64,000 nt of DNA, taken from positions 1,488,001-1,552,000 of the forward strand of contig JADLSH010000390.1 of the NCBI GenBank assembly GCA_016169945.1. Reading direction: 5' to 3'. The stretch comes from Trachythela sp. YZ-2020. Lineage: Eukaryota > Cnidaria > Anthozoa > Malacalcyonacea > Clavulariidae. Positions 53,256-63,410 of the stretch are shown here, piece after piece. The stretch's first letter is position 1, and each line of letters opens with the position of its first letter. The notes beneath the pieces were generated by a model that was not told where the DNA came from, did not search any database, and saw only the letters and a program-made list of their open reading frames with translations. Position numbers and translations under genes: made by a program.

Positions 53256-55930
53256 TCCTCCGGGGGGCGGCGAAGCTCGCTTGTCCAATTGGCAATCACT
53301 TCACGTGCTCTGACAGCAGCTGAACGCTGACTTCGTCTTTGAGGAAGTTGGTGTTGGTCCGCGATGGACGGGTTTTCTGTGGGAACTTCAATTTCAGCTT
53401 CGGCTGTAACCTCGAGAGGAAAGAGTTTTGTTATTGGTCTGTTCGTATGTCCTCGAGATGTTCTGAGGTTTACTGCTCGTACACAGTCGTCAGCTCCTCG
53501 GATCAGACCTTCGACCACTGCTAACTTCCACTTGAGTCGGCTTTCGTCACTGTGAATTTGTACAATACCTCCAACCTTGATCTTGGTTTCACCTTTAGTT
53601 CCAGTGTGGTGGTGGAAGGTTCGAAGTGAGGTAAGGTAGTCTTGTCTCCATCGTCGCCAGAAGTGTTGTATAAGTAACGCTACGCGCGCAGCATCCCCTC
53701 GTAATTTCGCGTCGTTCCCGTATGTTGGGTCAATCAACTCGTCTACTTCTATGCTAGGATGTGGAAGTCTGGTCACGCGTCGACCGTATAGCATGTGGGA
53801 AGGTGTGAGTGGTTCTTCGTCCTGGAAATCCGGTGAGATGTACGTCAGTGGACGATCGTTCAGGATCGCTTCAATTTCCACTATGATGGTTTGAAGTGTA
53901 GTCAGGTTTACAGACGCTCGACCCAGAACTTTCTTTAATGCTGTTTTCGTCAAACCAATGAGACGCTCGTAGAAGCCACCATACCAAGGGGCTCGTTTCG
54001 GTATGAATCTCCACTCAACTCCTCTTTTGCTCAGTTCGTTTTTGAGAGTTAGTGATTTGAATAGTTCCTTGAGTTCATCAGCAGCTGCCAGATACGTGGT
54101 GGCGTTGTCGGATATCATTAAGTCTGGTAAGGACCTTCTGCCAACAAATCTGCGAAAGGCAAGTAAGAATGTTTCCACAGACATGTCAGATACGACCTCT
54201 AGATGAACTGCCCTCGTGGCAGCGCACGTGAATAAACATATGTACACCTTGGATTCTGAATGACCATCTCGAACGTAGAGGGTACCAGTGAAATCAACGC
54301 CAGTGACTACGAATGGGCGTGAGTCTTTAAGTCTGGAGGATGGAAGTGGTGGTGAATCTGGGGCTTTATATGCAAACCCAACTACTTTCCGACATGTGAC
54401 ACACTTGTCTACGACTTTCTTTACTTCATATCTGCCCGCGGGAATCCAGAATTTCTGTCGAATCATGGTGAGTGTTGAACTGACACCGGCATGCAATTGG
54501 CGAACATGGGAATCACGGATGATGAGGTTTGTCAAGTGATCCTTCTTAGCTAGAAGTATGGGGAATTTGGCGGTGGCAATGACTGGAGCATTATGTATCC
54601 TCCCGCCACAGCGAATTATGCCGTCATCCGCAATGAAGAGGCGTAGCTGTCGTACTAGTGGTGACCGTATCTTTGTACCCTGAGACAATTGTTCTATTTC
54701 AGAGCTGTAATATACGAGTTGGCGGTCATGGATCCATCGTCGCTCGGCTAATGTCAGTTCCATGACAGTTAATGAATCCTTTCTTTGTGTGGAGGGGTTT
54801 CTGATGTTATGGATGAACCTGAGTACGTAGGCCGTCACACGTAGAAGTTTTCCAAGTGTACTGTACTTGGTGAGATCTAAGACATCGCTAATTCTAGAGT
54901 GCTCGGTTCGTTCATCAGTCAGGTTGTGAGTTGGGGCTGATCGTAGATCTATCTCGGGGTCTTCACTGGATGTTTGGGGGAACTCTTGTTCCGGAGACTG
55001 GATCAAGAGATTCGTGGTGGATTCCCAGGTGGGCCAACTTTGTTCGGTGGTTAGCCAGGTGGGTCCATGTAGCCAGTTCGTGGATGATTGGAGCTGTGTT
55101 GAAGAAACACCTCTTGTGAGCAGGTCTGCCGGATTGTCCGCGGTTGGGCAGTAACGCCAGCTTGTTTTTGCAAAAAGGTTGTTGATCTCTTTCACCCGAT
55201 TGTGCACGAATTGAGGGAGTTGTTTGTCGCTGTGTAGCCAGTGTAGCGTGATCTGGCTATCGGACCACAGGGTAACATGCAGGTTGGGGAATCTCTTCTT
55301 TAGTGCATTAACCAAGAAATCTGCGAGCTTTGCACCAACCAAGGCTGCCATTAACTCTAATCTAGGAAGTGATAGCTTTTTCAGGGGCGCAACACGATCT
55401 TTGGCCATAACAAAGGATGTTTTCTCATTTTGTTTCAAATATGCTACAGCACCATAAGCCTTTGGACTGGCGTCAACAAACACATGCAATTGCACTGTCC
55501 CATCTATGGGTTGTGGATCAAAGTAACTCCTGGAAATGGTGGTGTCCATTGACTGCTGTATGTCATTGGCGATGTGGAGCCAGCGAATTCGGATCTCTTC
55601 CTCAAGGGGCTCGTCCCAGTCTACATTTAACTGCCAAATGTCTTGCATGAGTATTTTGGCATTGATGGACACTGGTGTGATGATGCCCAGGGGGTCATAA
55701 ATCTTGGACGATTCTTTGAGAATTTCTCGCTTAGTAGTGACTGTATTATCAACAGGAAGGGTCTTCTTCTGAGCCAGTGTAAGCGTATCTGCTGATGTGT
55801 CCCATCTGAGGCCCAAGACATTTGCATTTTGTCTGTCTGTATCCAGCACGCCATCGTTGGCTGCGCACGCTTGAAGAGGTTTGCTGTTGGTTGCCCATGA
55901 TCGTAAGTTGAATCCGGCTTTCCCATGACC
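53249..55930 (-). CDS. BEL/Pao Pol, C-terminal part: RT thumb, RNase H, integrase
   Basis: Continues Pol after a frameshift; in-frame homology starts near 55925 (AGFNLRSWAT) although the first ATG of this frame is 55849. Order: NVLGLRWD, IYDPLGIITPVSI, RNase H with HVFVDASPKAYGAVAY near 55480, PRLELMAALVG and LWSDSQITLHWL near 55230, the H-x-H/C-x2-C zinc motif (DSHVRQLHAG, KCVTCRKV near 54390), integrase D in VTGVDFTG near 54290, D in MISDNATTY near 54105, E in YGGFYERLIG near 53970, and a DUF5641 C-terminal domain to 53400. All catalytic residues look intact. The frame overlaps the 3' LTR by about 7 bp. Confidence 0.93.
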   Translation of the reverse strand, partial: GHGKAGFNLRSWATNSKPLQACAANDGVLDTDRQNANVLGLRWDTSADTLTLAQKKTLPVDNTVTTKREILKESSKIYDPLGIITPVSINAKILMQDIWQLNVDWDEPLEEEIRIRWLHIANDIQQSMDTTISRSYFDPQPIDGTVQLHVFVDASPKAYGAVAYLKQNEKTSFVMAKDRVAPLKKLSLPRLELMAALVGAKLADFLVNALKKRFPNLHVTLWSDSQITLHWLHSDKQLPQFVHNRVKEINNLFAKTSWRYCPTADNPADLLTRGVSSTQLQSSTNWLHGPTWLTTEQSWPTWESTTNLLIQSPEQEFPQTSSEDPEIDLRSAPTHNLTDERTEHSRISDVLDLTKYSTLGKLLRVTAYVLRFIHNIRNPSTQRKDSLTVMELTLAERRWIHDRQLVYYSSEIEQLSQGTKIRSPLVRQLRLFIADDGIIRCGGRIHNAPVIATAKFPILLAKKDHLTNLIIRDSHVRQLHAGVSSTLTMIRQKFWIPAGRYEVKKVVDKCVTCRKVVGFAYKAPDSPPLPSSRLKDSRPFVVTGVDFTGTLYVRDGHSESKVYICLFTCAATRAVHLEVVSDMSVETFLLAFRRFVGRRSLPDLMISDNATTYLAAADELKELFKSLTLKNELSKRGVEWRFIPKRAPWYGGFYERLIGLTKTALKKVLGRASVNLTTLQTIIVEIEAILNDRPLTYISPDFQDEEPLTPSHMLYGRRVTRLPHPSIEVDELIDPTYGNDAKLRGDAARVALLIQHFWRRWRQDYLTSLRTFHHHTGTKGETKIKVGGIVQIHSDESRLKWKLAVVEGLIRGADDCVRAVNLRTSRGHTNRPITKLFPLEVTAEAEIEVPTENPSIADQHQLPQRRSQRSAAVRAREVIANWTSELRRPPEDV

Positions 55931-58800
55931 TTTCTAGATTCTTCGTAGTAGCCCAGTGTATCCTCAACCGAGTCACAACCAGTTATAATATTGTCTACGT
56001 AGAGATTATCTTGCATGTCTTGAGTGACCTGTGTTGCTTGATTGGCAAGGTGGGTGTGTATAACTGCATACAACATGAAGGGGGAACTTGCAGAACCGAA
56101 GAGGACAGACTTGAACCGATAAACTTGGAACTCACTTTCGGGGTCGTCAGGATCAGACAGCCACAGGAAGCGGGTCATGTCACGGTCGCTCTCCTGAAGC
56201 TTGACATGTAAGAAGGCTTTCTCTATGTCGGTAGAGAGTCCTATTGGATAACTGCGGAAACGCACTAGGATTGAGCCCATCTCTGTCAGGAATGGTGGAC
56301 CAACAGTCAGGCAATCATTGAGACTTGGTGAGGTGGGGGTCTCACGACAACTACAATCATAGACGATTCTAATCAGGGTTGTGGAGGATTCTTTCTTGAC
56401 AGGGTGATGGGGGATGTAGTGTACATTTGTCAACAGGTTGGGATTCAGAACCCTTTCGATGAACCCACGTGATTCCTGTTCCTTAATTATCTCATTGTAG
56501 CATTTCAATAGCCCTGGAGTATGGTGGAGCCGCCGCACAGTAGCTCTTGTGCGTTTCTGACAGATATTCAGATTAGTGGGAAGTGGGGGATGTTCATCCT
56601 TCCAAGGAAATCCTGCAACGTACGAACCATTACTGTCACGAGTTATTGAGGTGGTCTGGTAGTTGCTTAAAAAATCTGTCTCCGGGGGATTGTCCTGAGA
56701 GATGCCTAGGGATTCAATGGACCAAAAACGCTCGAGATTAAACTCTTCTTCCTGCTGGGCTGCGACATGGAAAATGTTAGTGACATTGTCTTGTACCCCC
56801 TTGGCCTTAGTGGGGCCGGATAGGAGATAGCCGACTCTGGATTGCATAGCTGTGGGCCCGCCTTTCCCACGGACAATGTTATCTTGAACAATGTCCCAAT
56901 AAAAGTCAGCTCCTATTAATAACTCTATGTCAAAGTTGCCATCTTGGACAGGGTGTGCCAATCTAAGTCCCTTTAGGTGTGGCAGGTTGCTAATATCTCT
57001 GTTGTGTTTACACTGTAATGGTGTTGCAATTTTGGGGACAATGATGACCTGTAATGGGATTTCATTGCCATCGTCGGCGAGTAAATTTATGGTGGTGATA
57101 TCGAGTTTTCTAACTGTACTTTCCTTTGCTCCGAATGCTGACACTGAAATGTTTTCCTTGGCATGAGGCTTAGCCCCAAGTTCATTGGCAAGTTCCCTTG
57201 TCATGAAAGAACGCTGCGCCCCCTCATCAAAGAGAATATTGACGTCCCGACTGGTGCATCCCACCTTAACTTGACTTACTGCGGTTTTGAGTAGTATTGG
57301 ATATCCGTGGATGGTTTGTTGTGAAGGGGTGAGAGTTGCAAGAACAGATTGTGTTGTGTCTTCTGCTTGGGATGGTGGATTTATATCATCTCTTGGTGTA
57401 GGGAGGGCAGGGGGGGTTAGGGGAGTAGTTAGGGGGTATGGGTGCATATCATGTTCACAGATGGAAGTGTGGTGTTTGTCACCACAGTTTCTGCATCGAT
57501 ACTTTGAAGGGCATGTATTACAACGGTGTGAAAATGAAAGACAGTTATAACACAAACCACCCTTGCTGATGATGGATCTCCTTGCCTTGGGAGCTATAAC
57601 TGCAGTACATCTGTTGGGAGGATGTGGACCCTTGCAAAACACACACAATCTATTCTGGGTATATCTTCCTTGGCCAGGATGGGACCCGATCCCTGTGTGA
57701 AAGGAAGCTGTGGGGGTCGGTTGCGCAAAGTGTTTTGTCCCTGCTTCAAGTACCCTGAGTTCGTTTTTAAGGGCTTGTCTCAGATTCTTTATTGACCAAT
57801 CATTGCCCTGTTGGCACCTAGCAAGATTTCGCTTTGTTTCATCTGGGAGTTTTCCCAGAATCACAGGCACAAGTAAATCACCAAATGTGTCTTCAGACTT
57901 TCCAAGGGCTTCCAAGGCTCTTATATTGGTTTCCATTTCATCATGAAAGGATTTCAAACTTTCGAGACTGTTAAATGGTTGGTGTAACTCTAACAGGGCT
58001 GACATATGGGCATTTATAACCTTGTGGGTTTGTCCGAAACGATCCTTGAGAGTAGCTATAGCTCTAGTATAGTTTTCATTTGTTAACGGATAACCTGCAA
58101 TTGCTCGATGTGCCTCTCCAGTGAGTTGGGCACGCAAGTAATTAAATTTCTCAATATCTGACAAGCCAAGCCTTTTATTTACCGCAACTTCAAAGGAATC
58201 CCAAAATGACAACCACTCTAGGGGATCCCCACTGAATGTTGGTAACACTAATTTTGGGAGACGACTATTGTTAGTGTGAACATTAGTGTTGACTGGTGGA
58301 GTAGGTACTGGGGTTTGAATTGGAGGGCTATGTGGGATAGAACTGATAGTTGGGGTGATACTTGTGCTAGGGGGTGAATCGGGGTTGGAGGTTACATCTG
58401 ATTGAACTGGATTAGTAGAGGGAGGAATTGAATTCTGTGAGGTAACTGGACTGGTATTTGTTGCAACTATAAGCTCAGGGACATCTGAGCTTGGTTCTGA
58501 ATTAATAATAACACTTAGCTGTGCGATTTTTTCGGCGATTTCTTCTTGTAATTCTTCGTCTTTCACAATTTCGGCTTCCAAATCATCTTCGTCTGTGAGT
58601 TTTTCCTGTACTTTTGTGTCTATTTCCTTTAGAATGGCCCCTTTCCGCTTGAGTTGTTCGACTGTAGTGTCAGCTGAAGCGCGAGTTAGTTCGTTCATGA
58701 CAGTTTTCTGTTCGATAAATTCCTTCGATTTTTTGAGCAATTTCGTCAAATGTGCTCGTTGCCCTCTCCTCGAGGCTTGTAGACGTTGTAGCTCTTCCAT
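55914..58800 (-). CDS. BEL/Pao Gag-protease-RT polyprotein, N-terminal part
   Basis: ATG at 58800-58798 directly follows the primer-binding site. Coiled-coil N-terminus (MEELQRLQASRRGQ), Pro/Ser/Thr-rich linker, DUF1759-type Gag core (LPTFSGDPLEWLSFWDSF near 58240), Cys knuckles (CVFCKGPHPPNRC; CYNCLSFSHRCNTC; CRNCGDKHHTSIC near 57490), protease with NILFDEGAQRSF near 57225 (DEG replaces the usual D-S/T-G), and RT: RIVYDCSC, STDIEKAFLHV near 56235, FGSASSPFML near 56085 and NLYVDNIITG near 56000 (catalytic loop with Asn in last position, as in other BEL elements). Homology leaves the frame near 55920 although it stays open to 55627. Confidence 0.93.
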
Positions 58801-58819
58801 ATCCTGGCCACGGCACCAA

Positions 58820-59004
58820 TGTCAGAACGTAAGATCGAGTATAAACAACAATATATTTGATGGAAGAGTACAAAATGTCTACAACGTGTTTCTCTCTCAA
58901 AACTATAACCTTTTTCCTATCACGTGATCGTGGTTTAGTACAGGTAACCCAAACAATGTCAATTAATAAGTCTATAGTATATATAACGTTTTAGTGTTCA
59001 GACA
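58820..59004 (-). repeat. 5' LTR of young BEL element
   Basis: 185 bp, identical to 53071-53255 except one G/T difference. It drives the minus-strand transcript. Confidence 0.97.
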
Positions 59005-59009
59005 CTTAC

Positions 59010-59437
59010 TTTCATCTCGAGTTTCATCAAACGTTCCAATCATTCAAATATGCCCTTTGTTGTCGCCAAACTTTTTCGTTGCAGTGTTCATTTTCTGGCC
59101 AATAGGTTACTTTTTTCGTCGCAATTTTACTCGGTAGGGTTCAAGATATGTTTTACATACACTTTGAATACAAAAATATAGCTTAAAACCCTAAAATAAA
59201 CGACAATTTTCGATCCATTCGCCCGAACCAAATCATTGCTGTATGCACAATGCACGCCATGTCACTTCGCCGCCAAACACTGCATGCTCGCTCCTGAAAT
59301 GGTCTCGCGAGAATGTCTCGCAACATAGACACGCGTGTCTGGAGGTAAAACACGCGTGTCTGGAGGTAAAATTTGGCTTCATGCGATCTTAGGCGAGTTC
59401 CTATGGAGGTAGCGTTCCAGGTATATTTAGTTCAATG
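59010..59437. promoter_or_regulatory. P element 3' end with tandem subterminal repeat
   Basis: A 21-bp unit (ACACGCGTGTCTGGAGGTAA..) is repeated twice at 59329-59370, 67 bp from the element tip. CACGCGTG is palindromic. In Drosophila P, transposase binds subterminal sites near the TIRs; this repeat is a candidate. Confidence 0.6.
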
Positions 59438-59445
59438 GACCAGAC

Positions 59446-60023
59446 TCTAAAAATTAATTATGCTAAACAGCCGACTAAATTATGCTAAATTGAGATCAAT
59501 TATGCTAAAATGTCACTACTAATGTGTAAAGTTGTAAAATGAAAACATTTTAGCATTTTAAACAAGCTACAGTGCTGCTGGCATCTTTATTCTTGCAAAC
59601 TTCAGGTACAAACCATGCAACACGAGCACACAGAATAAATCTCAGTGGAATAAATGCAACTTGAAGCTCGTGCTTCAAGCCTACCCAGAGAGCCTGCTCC
59701 CAGGCTAAACCAATACAATGATGTCATAATCGTCAATCGTCAAGGTATTGAGAATAAGAAATAGAGCAAGAATACAAGACTGGGGACTAGTCTGACTGTC
59801 TGAGCGCATTAATTTGGCTACAAATAACCAGTATTGGGGAGATTTTTTAAACTTTCCTTCTAAAATAACATTTAAAGAGAGATGTTCTAACATTATGCTA
59901 AAATTATGCTGATCCTGTAAGTTTATGCTAGAATTATGCTAAATTTTTCATTATACTAATACACGTCTCCAAATGATGAAATTATGCTAAACTAGCATAA
60001 TTATGCTAAATCTGGTCACACTG
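59446..60023. repeat. TTATGCTAA motif cluster of the hAT MITE
   Basis: At least seven exact and several near copies of TTATGCTAA (for example near 59458, 59480, 59500, 59893, 59935, 59981, 60001), concentrated towards both ends of the MITE. Probable transposase-binding repeats. Confidence 0.7.
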
Positions 60024-60031
60024 CCAATGTT

Positions 60032-60406
60032 TTTGCACCCCCGGCAGTATGGCGGAATAAACCTTGAAATGGCCTAATGTCAAGATTTTGAAATAGTACT
60101 TCAATCTTATCAAAGAGTTCAATGCGCGAATTTGGCGGCCTATTACACAGATGCAATTAGAATTGGTTTAGATTTGGGTTTTAAAATTTCAAGACAAACA
60201 TCTTCGAAACCTCAGGGACTAAATCTTCTCTATTTATCACGTTTAACCATGGTTTAACACACTGCGGTAGTAAATTGCAACACCGCCACCCACTCGATTA
60301 CGATTTTTCACCACCATATTGTAACCAGTCCCCAATAGTCGTATTATTTAGACGACTTTTGTTTTAATACTTATAGGATATCGAGTGGTCATTTTCAAGA
60401 TATAAG
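60032..60406. other. No gene seen
   Basis: AT-rich DNA without recognisable motif. Confidence 0.45.
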
Positions 60407-60658
60407 CCTGGTTCACACGAGTGAGATAAGCATAAGCAGAAATACAAAAGAAAACTTTCCCTCTGGGGCTTAAAAAGACAAAGCGGGAGAATTTTCTTTG
60501 GAAATGTCTTTTGTTCCGGCTTAGCTATCCTTAATTAGAGGCTTGTGCTTATGAGTTATGACTTATGTCGACGTTAATGTTGCACACTTCACTGCATCCC
60601 TTTGTTTTACCTTTTGTCTTTCCTTATGCTCGTACTTATTTCACTCGTGTGAACCAGG
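60407..60658. mobile_element. 252-bp MITE with CCTGGTTCACACGAGTGA ends
   Basis: 18-bp inverted tips, then ATAAGCATAAG / CTTATGCTCG-type subterminal matches. No clear TSD; non-coding. Confidence 0.7.
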
Positions 60659-60945
60659 TGAACCATATTTTGACCTAGGAGAGTGAAGAATGCCTGAGCG
60701 CTTTTCATTAAAAAGTTTCCCCTTGGAAACTTTTCCGAATGGCATCGGAAGTGCACAGTTCATGTGTGGTGATGAGGTGACTGACGTGAAGGCAGTGAAG
60801 TGGTTTGTCCTACGCTGCATGCATAAATATAGTGCTTGAAGTTTTAACTCCCTAGTTTAAAGCCTAGTTTGAAACAAGTATAGCTTAGGCCTGAAGAAAC
60901 AGAGGGTTACTAATATTGGTGGATTCAAGAAGCCAAGGCAAAGAC

Positions 60946-60987
60946 ATGAAGTATTTTATTGGAGTTTTCTTAGCATTTTCTGTTTTG
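60946..60987 (+). CDS. Possible signal-peptide exon of a host gene
   Basis: ATG at 60946 opens MKYFIGVFLAFSVL, a typical hydrophobic signal-peptide start, followed by GTAAGC (donor). The upstream 100 bp is free of transposon signatures. No second exon can be recognised to 64000, so this may be chance; if real, the product would be secreted or a membrane protein. Confidence 0.25.
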
Positions 60988-61136
60988 GTAAGCCGCTTGC
61001 AGTACTCAACTTAATAGTCTTATTGAGACGGAATTGTCCCGTATCTTTTATCTGATTATTATCAATACTGAAGAGTGAACTACAATATTTTTGGATTTTT
61101 GTCTTCTAATTCTTTAAATTACATAGGCCCGGTTCA

Positions 61137-61197
61137 GATGTCGTACTTTTCATGAGGCAAACGAGAATTCAAATACATGTGAAGCACGCCGTCTGAA
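61137..61197. repeat. Short hairpin repeat (GGTTCAGATGTCGTACTT)
   Basis: Left arm 61137-61155 pairs imperfectly with 61174-61197 (complement of TTCAGACGGCGTGCTTCACA). Probably a MITE end. Confidence 0.4.
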
Positions 61198-61336
61198 TAA
61201 AAAAAGCACGGCGCTTTAATAGAGACCTTAAGATTGAGGTTTAAAATTTTTACTTCAAACCTCAAACTGCAGTTTGAGGTTAGACGTCAGAGGTAATAAA
61301 TTTTGAGGAGATTAAGATTGAAGTACAAACTCTGAG

Positions 61337-61580
61337 AGGTTTTTGTATCTGCGTAGCAGATATAATGCTATCACTTTGTTAATGTTTATGTTTATGTTTA
61401 GTTTATGTTAGTGTTAGCTTTTAGCCATTCAGCGACGAGCTTATATAAAATAGGCGACGTTAGCCCAATCAGCAATTGGCTTACAACCAACAATGACGTA
61501 ATGTTCACGAGAATTACACTTCATTCATTTTGCGTTTTTTTGCCTGTTCGCAGGTAGATCTTAAATTCAACATGGCGCAT
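61337..61580. repeat. Dispersed direct repeat, copy 1
   Basis: Starts TTTTGTATCTGCGTAGCAGA, includes AGCCATTCAGCGACGAGC and TGACGTAAT, and ends near TTGCCTGTTCGCAGG and TTCAACATGGCG. A second copy begins near 63785. Non-coding. Confidence 0.8.
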
Positions 61581-61599
61581 ATGTTTTGAAATGTCAAAA

Positions 61600-62085
61600 T
61601 ATATTGACAAAACGTCGTTAATTCATATAAAAACGTGCAAGTGCGAAGGTTTTCAATACGAACGTATTGACTAAAACGAATGCTTTAAAATATGTACATG
61701 TGGCCAATTTTGAATGTAGTTGTTCTATTTCTGAAGGAGAAACTAAACAGTTAAACAGTCAAACTGTCGAAGATTAAGCCATTAAGGTATATAAGAAGTA
61801 CTACAACATATTAAAAATAAAACATTGTGTAATTGTAAATAGCATCTTGTTTATATACATAGGTTTTCAATACTAAAGTCAACGTGACTACCATGAATAC
61901 TAGCTAATATTTTAAACTTTGTGACCAATTCCACATTTAGTGGTTATATTGTTTACTTATTTTGATTACTGAAGGCGAGCATCAATTCCACATTTAGTGG
62001 TTATATTTGCTTACTTATTTTGATTAGCAAGTAGCATATTGTCCTAAAACCAATAGAGTTTAAATTTTGCTACTCATAACTATCC
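61600..62085. repeat. AT-rich spacer with a local 57-bp duplication
   Basis: AATTCCACATTTAGTGGTTA begins near 61926 and again near 61983, each followed by TTACTTATTTTGATTA. No gene otherwise. Confidence 0.65.
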
Positions 62086-62109
62086 TATATATATATATAT
62101 ATATATATT
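62086..62109. repeat. (AT)n microsatellite
   Basis: About 12 AT units directly before the tandem array. Confidence 0.9.
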
Positions 62110-62151
62110 TGTTACGTGCCCGCGATTAAATACCTTGCGTATTCCACTGTT

Positions 62152-63410
62152 GTCGTGAGGAATGCGTCTCGCTGAATACTTATAAGTTATAACGAGTCTG
62201 TTCAAGCGTTTGGGTCTGTTCAAGCGTTTGGGTCAAATCGAAGTATAATAATTAGGAGCTATAGGATCATCTTAAAATATTGCAAGATGTAGGGAGAACT
62301 AAGGTCTTCGGTTTTCTTATAAAAACCTGACCTGTTTACAGTGTAATAATTATCAAGAATATGCGATAGCCGAGCCTTGAACTCTAATAAATAGAGCTCT
62401 GCGTTATTGCGCGTTTATGTCTCAATTATATTTAACACTGATATATAGTTTCTCTTTAGTTTCCCACAAATACAAACAAATACCCACGTATGGTACGTTC
62501 GCTCAAATTATTGTAGAGTATAGATGTTTTAGAGCGATGCGCCGTACGATCTTCAAGCGTTGAAGGCGCAATGTTTGTTGTTGGAAATATAATATTCCCT
62601 CATATTACTTGTCGTCAGGAATGCGTCTCGCTGAATACTTATATCGAGTCTGTTCAAGCGTTTGGGTCAAATCGAAGTATAATAATGAGGAGCTATAGGA
62701 TCATCTTAAAATATTGCAAGACGTAGGGAGAACTAAGCTCTTCGGTTTTCTTGTAAAAACTTGACCCGTTTACAGTGTATTAATTATCAAGAATATGCGA
62801 CAGCTGACCCTTGAACTCTAATAAATAGACCTCGTTATTGCGCGTTTATGTCTGAATTATATTCAACACTGATTTCTAGTTTCTCTTTAGTTTCCCACAA
62901 ATACAAACAAATACCCACGTATGGTACGTTCGCTCAACTATTGTAGAGTATAGATGTTTTAGAGCGATGCGCCGTAGGATCTTCAAGTGTTGAAGGCGCA
63001 ATGTTTCTTGTTGGAAATATAATATCCCTCATATTACTTGTCGTCAGGAATGCGTCTCGCTGAATACTTATATCGAGTCTGTTCAAGCGTTTGGGTCAAA
63101 TCAAGGTATAATAATGAGGAGCTATAGCATCATCTTAAAATATTGCAAGACGTAGGGAGAACTAAGCTCTTCGGTTTTCTTGTAAAAACTTGACCCGTTT
63201 ACAGTGTATTAATTATCAAGAATATGTGACAGCTGACCCTTGAATAGACCTCGTTATTGCGCGTTTATGTCTGAATATTCAACACTGATTTCTAGTCTCG
63301 TTTCTAGTTTCTCTTTAGTTTCCCACAAATACAAATAAATACCCACGTATATGCGCTTTACGATCGTCAAGTCTTGAAGGAGCAATGTTTGTTGTTGGAA
63401 ATATAATACC
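62152..63410. repeat. Three-copy tandem repeat, ~430-460 bp unit
   Basis: Copies start at about 62152, 62611 and 63040 with GTCGTSAGGAATGCGTCTCG. Copies share AATACCCACGTATGG, TTTGGGTCAAATC and GCAATGTTT blocks. Copy 1 has an internal duplication TGTTCAAGCGTTTGGGTC; copy 3 lacks about 50 bp near its end. Copies 2 and 3 are closer to each other than to copy 1. No frame is conserved, so the unit is a satellite-like or intergenic repeat. Confidence 0.9.

Larger units (their letters stand above)
53071..59004 (-). mobile_element. BEL/Pao retrotransposon, young, inside the P element
   Basis: 5,934 bp on the minus strand. LTRs of 185 bp (53071-53255 and 58820-59004) differ at a single base (near 53186). 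The TSD is CTTAC (53066-53070 and 59005-59009). A primer-binding site TTGGTGCCGTGGCCAGG follows the 5' LTR on the minus strand. One frameshift in RT separates two long frames; all other domains are present. The near-identity of the LTRs shows very recent insertion. Confidence 0.97.
49374..59437 (+). mobile_element. Autonomous-looking P element (8-bp TSD)
   Basis: Starts CATTGAACTAAATATACC and ends in its complement; the TIRs are 33 bp and identical. The TSD GACCAGAC is exact (49366-49373 and 59438-59445) and matches the Drosophila P target GGCCAGAC at 7 of 8 bases. It carries a two-exon THAP transposase (50008-53034) with no break. A BEL element is inserted 12 bp past the gene's polyadenylation signal. 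Without BEL and its duplicated 5 bp the element is about 4.1 kb. Confidence 0.95.
49360..60023. mobile_element. hAT MITE hosting the P element
   Basis: The ends are CAGTGTGACCAGA and complement, with an exact 8-bp TSD CCAATGTT (49352-49359 and 60024-60031). Its own DNA is only 592 bp because the P element inserted 14 bp from its left tip. The remainder (59446-60023) has at least seven copies of TTATGCTAA. Non-coding. Confidence 0.9.

Noticed and set aside
55914..55930. Programmed frameshift in the young BEL pol
   Set aside because: It falls inside the RT, not at a domain border where BEL or other retroelements place recoding; a one-base indel is simpler.
62152..63410. CRISPR array
   Set aside because: Units are ~430-460 bp, without short repeats and unique spacers, and the genome is eukaryotic.
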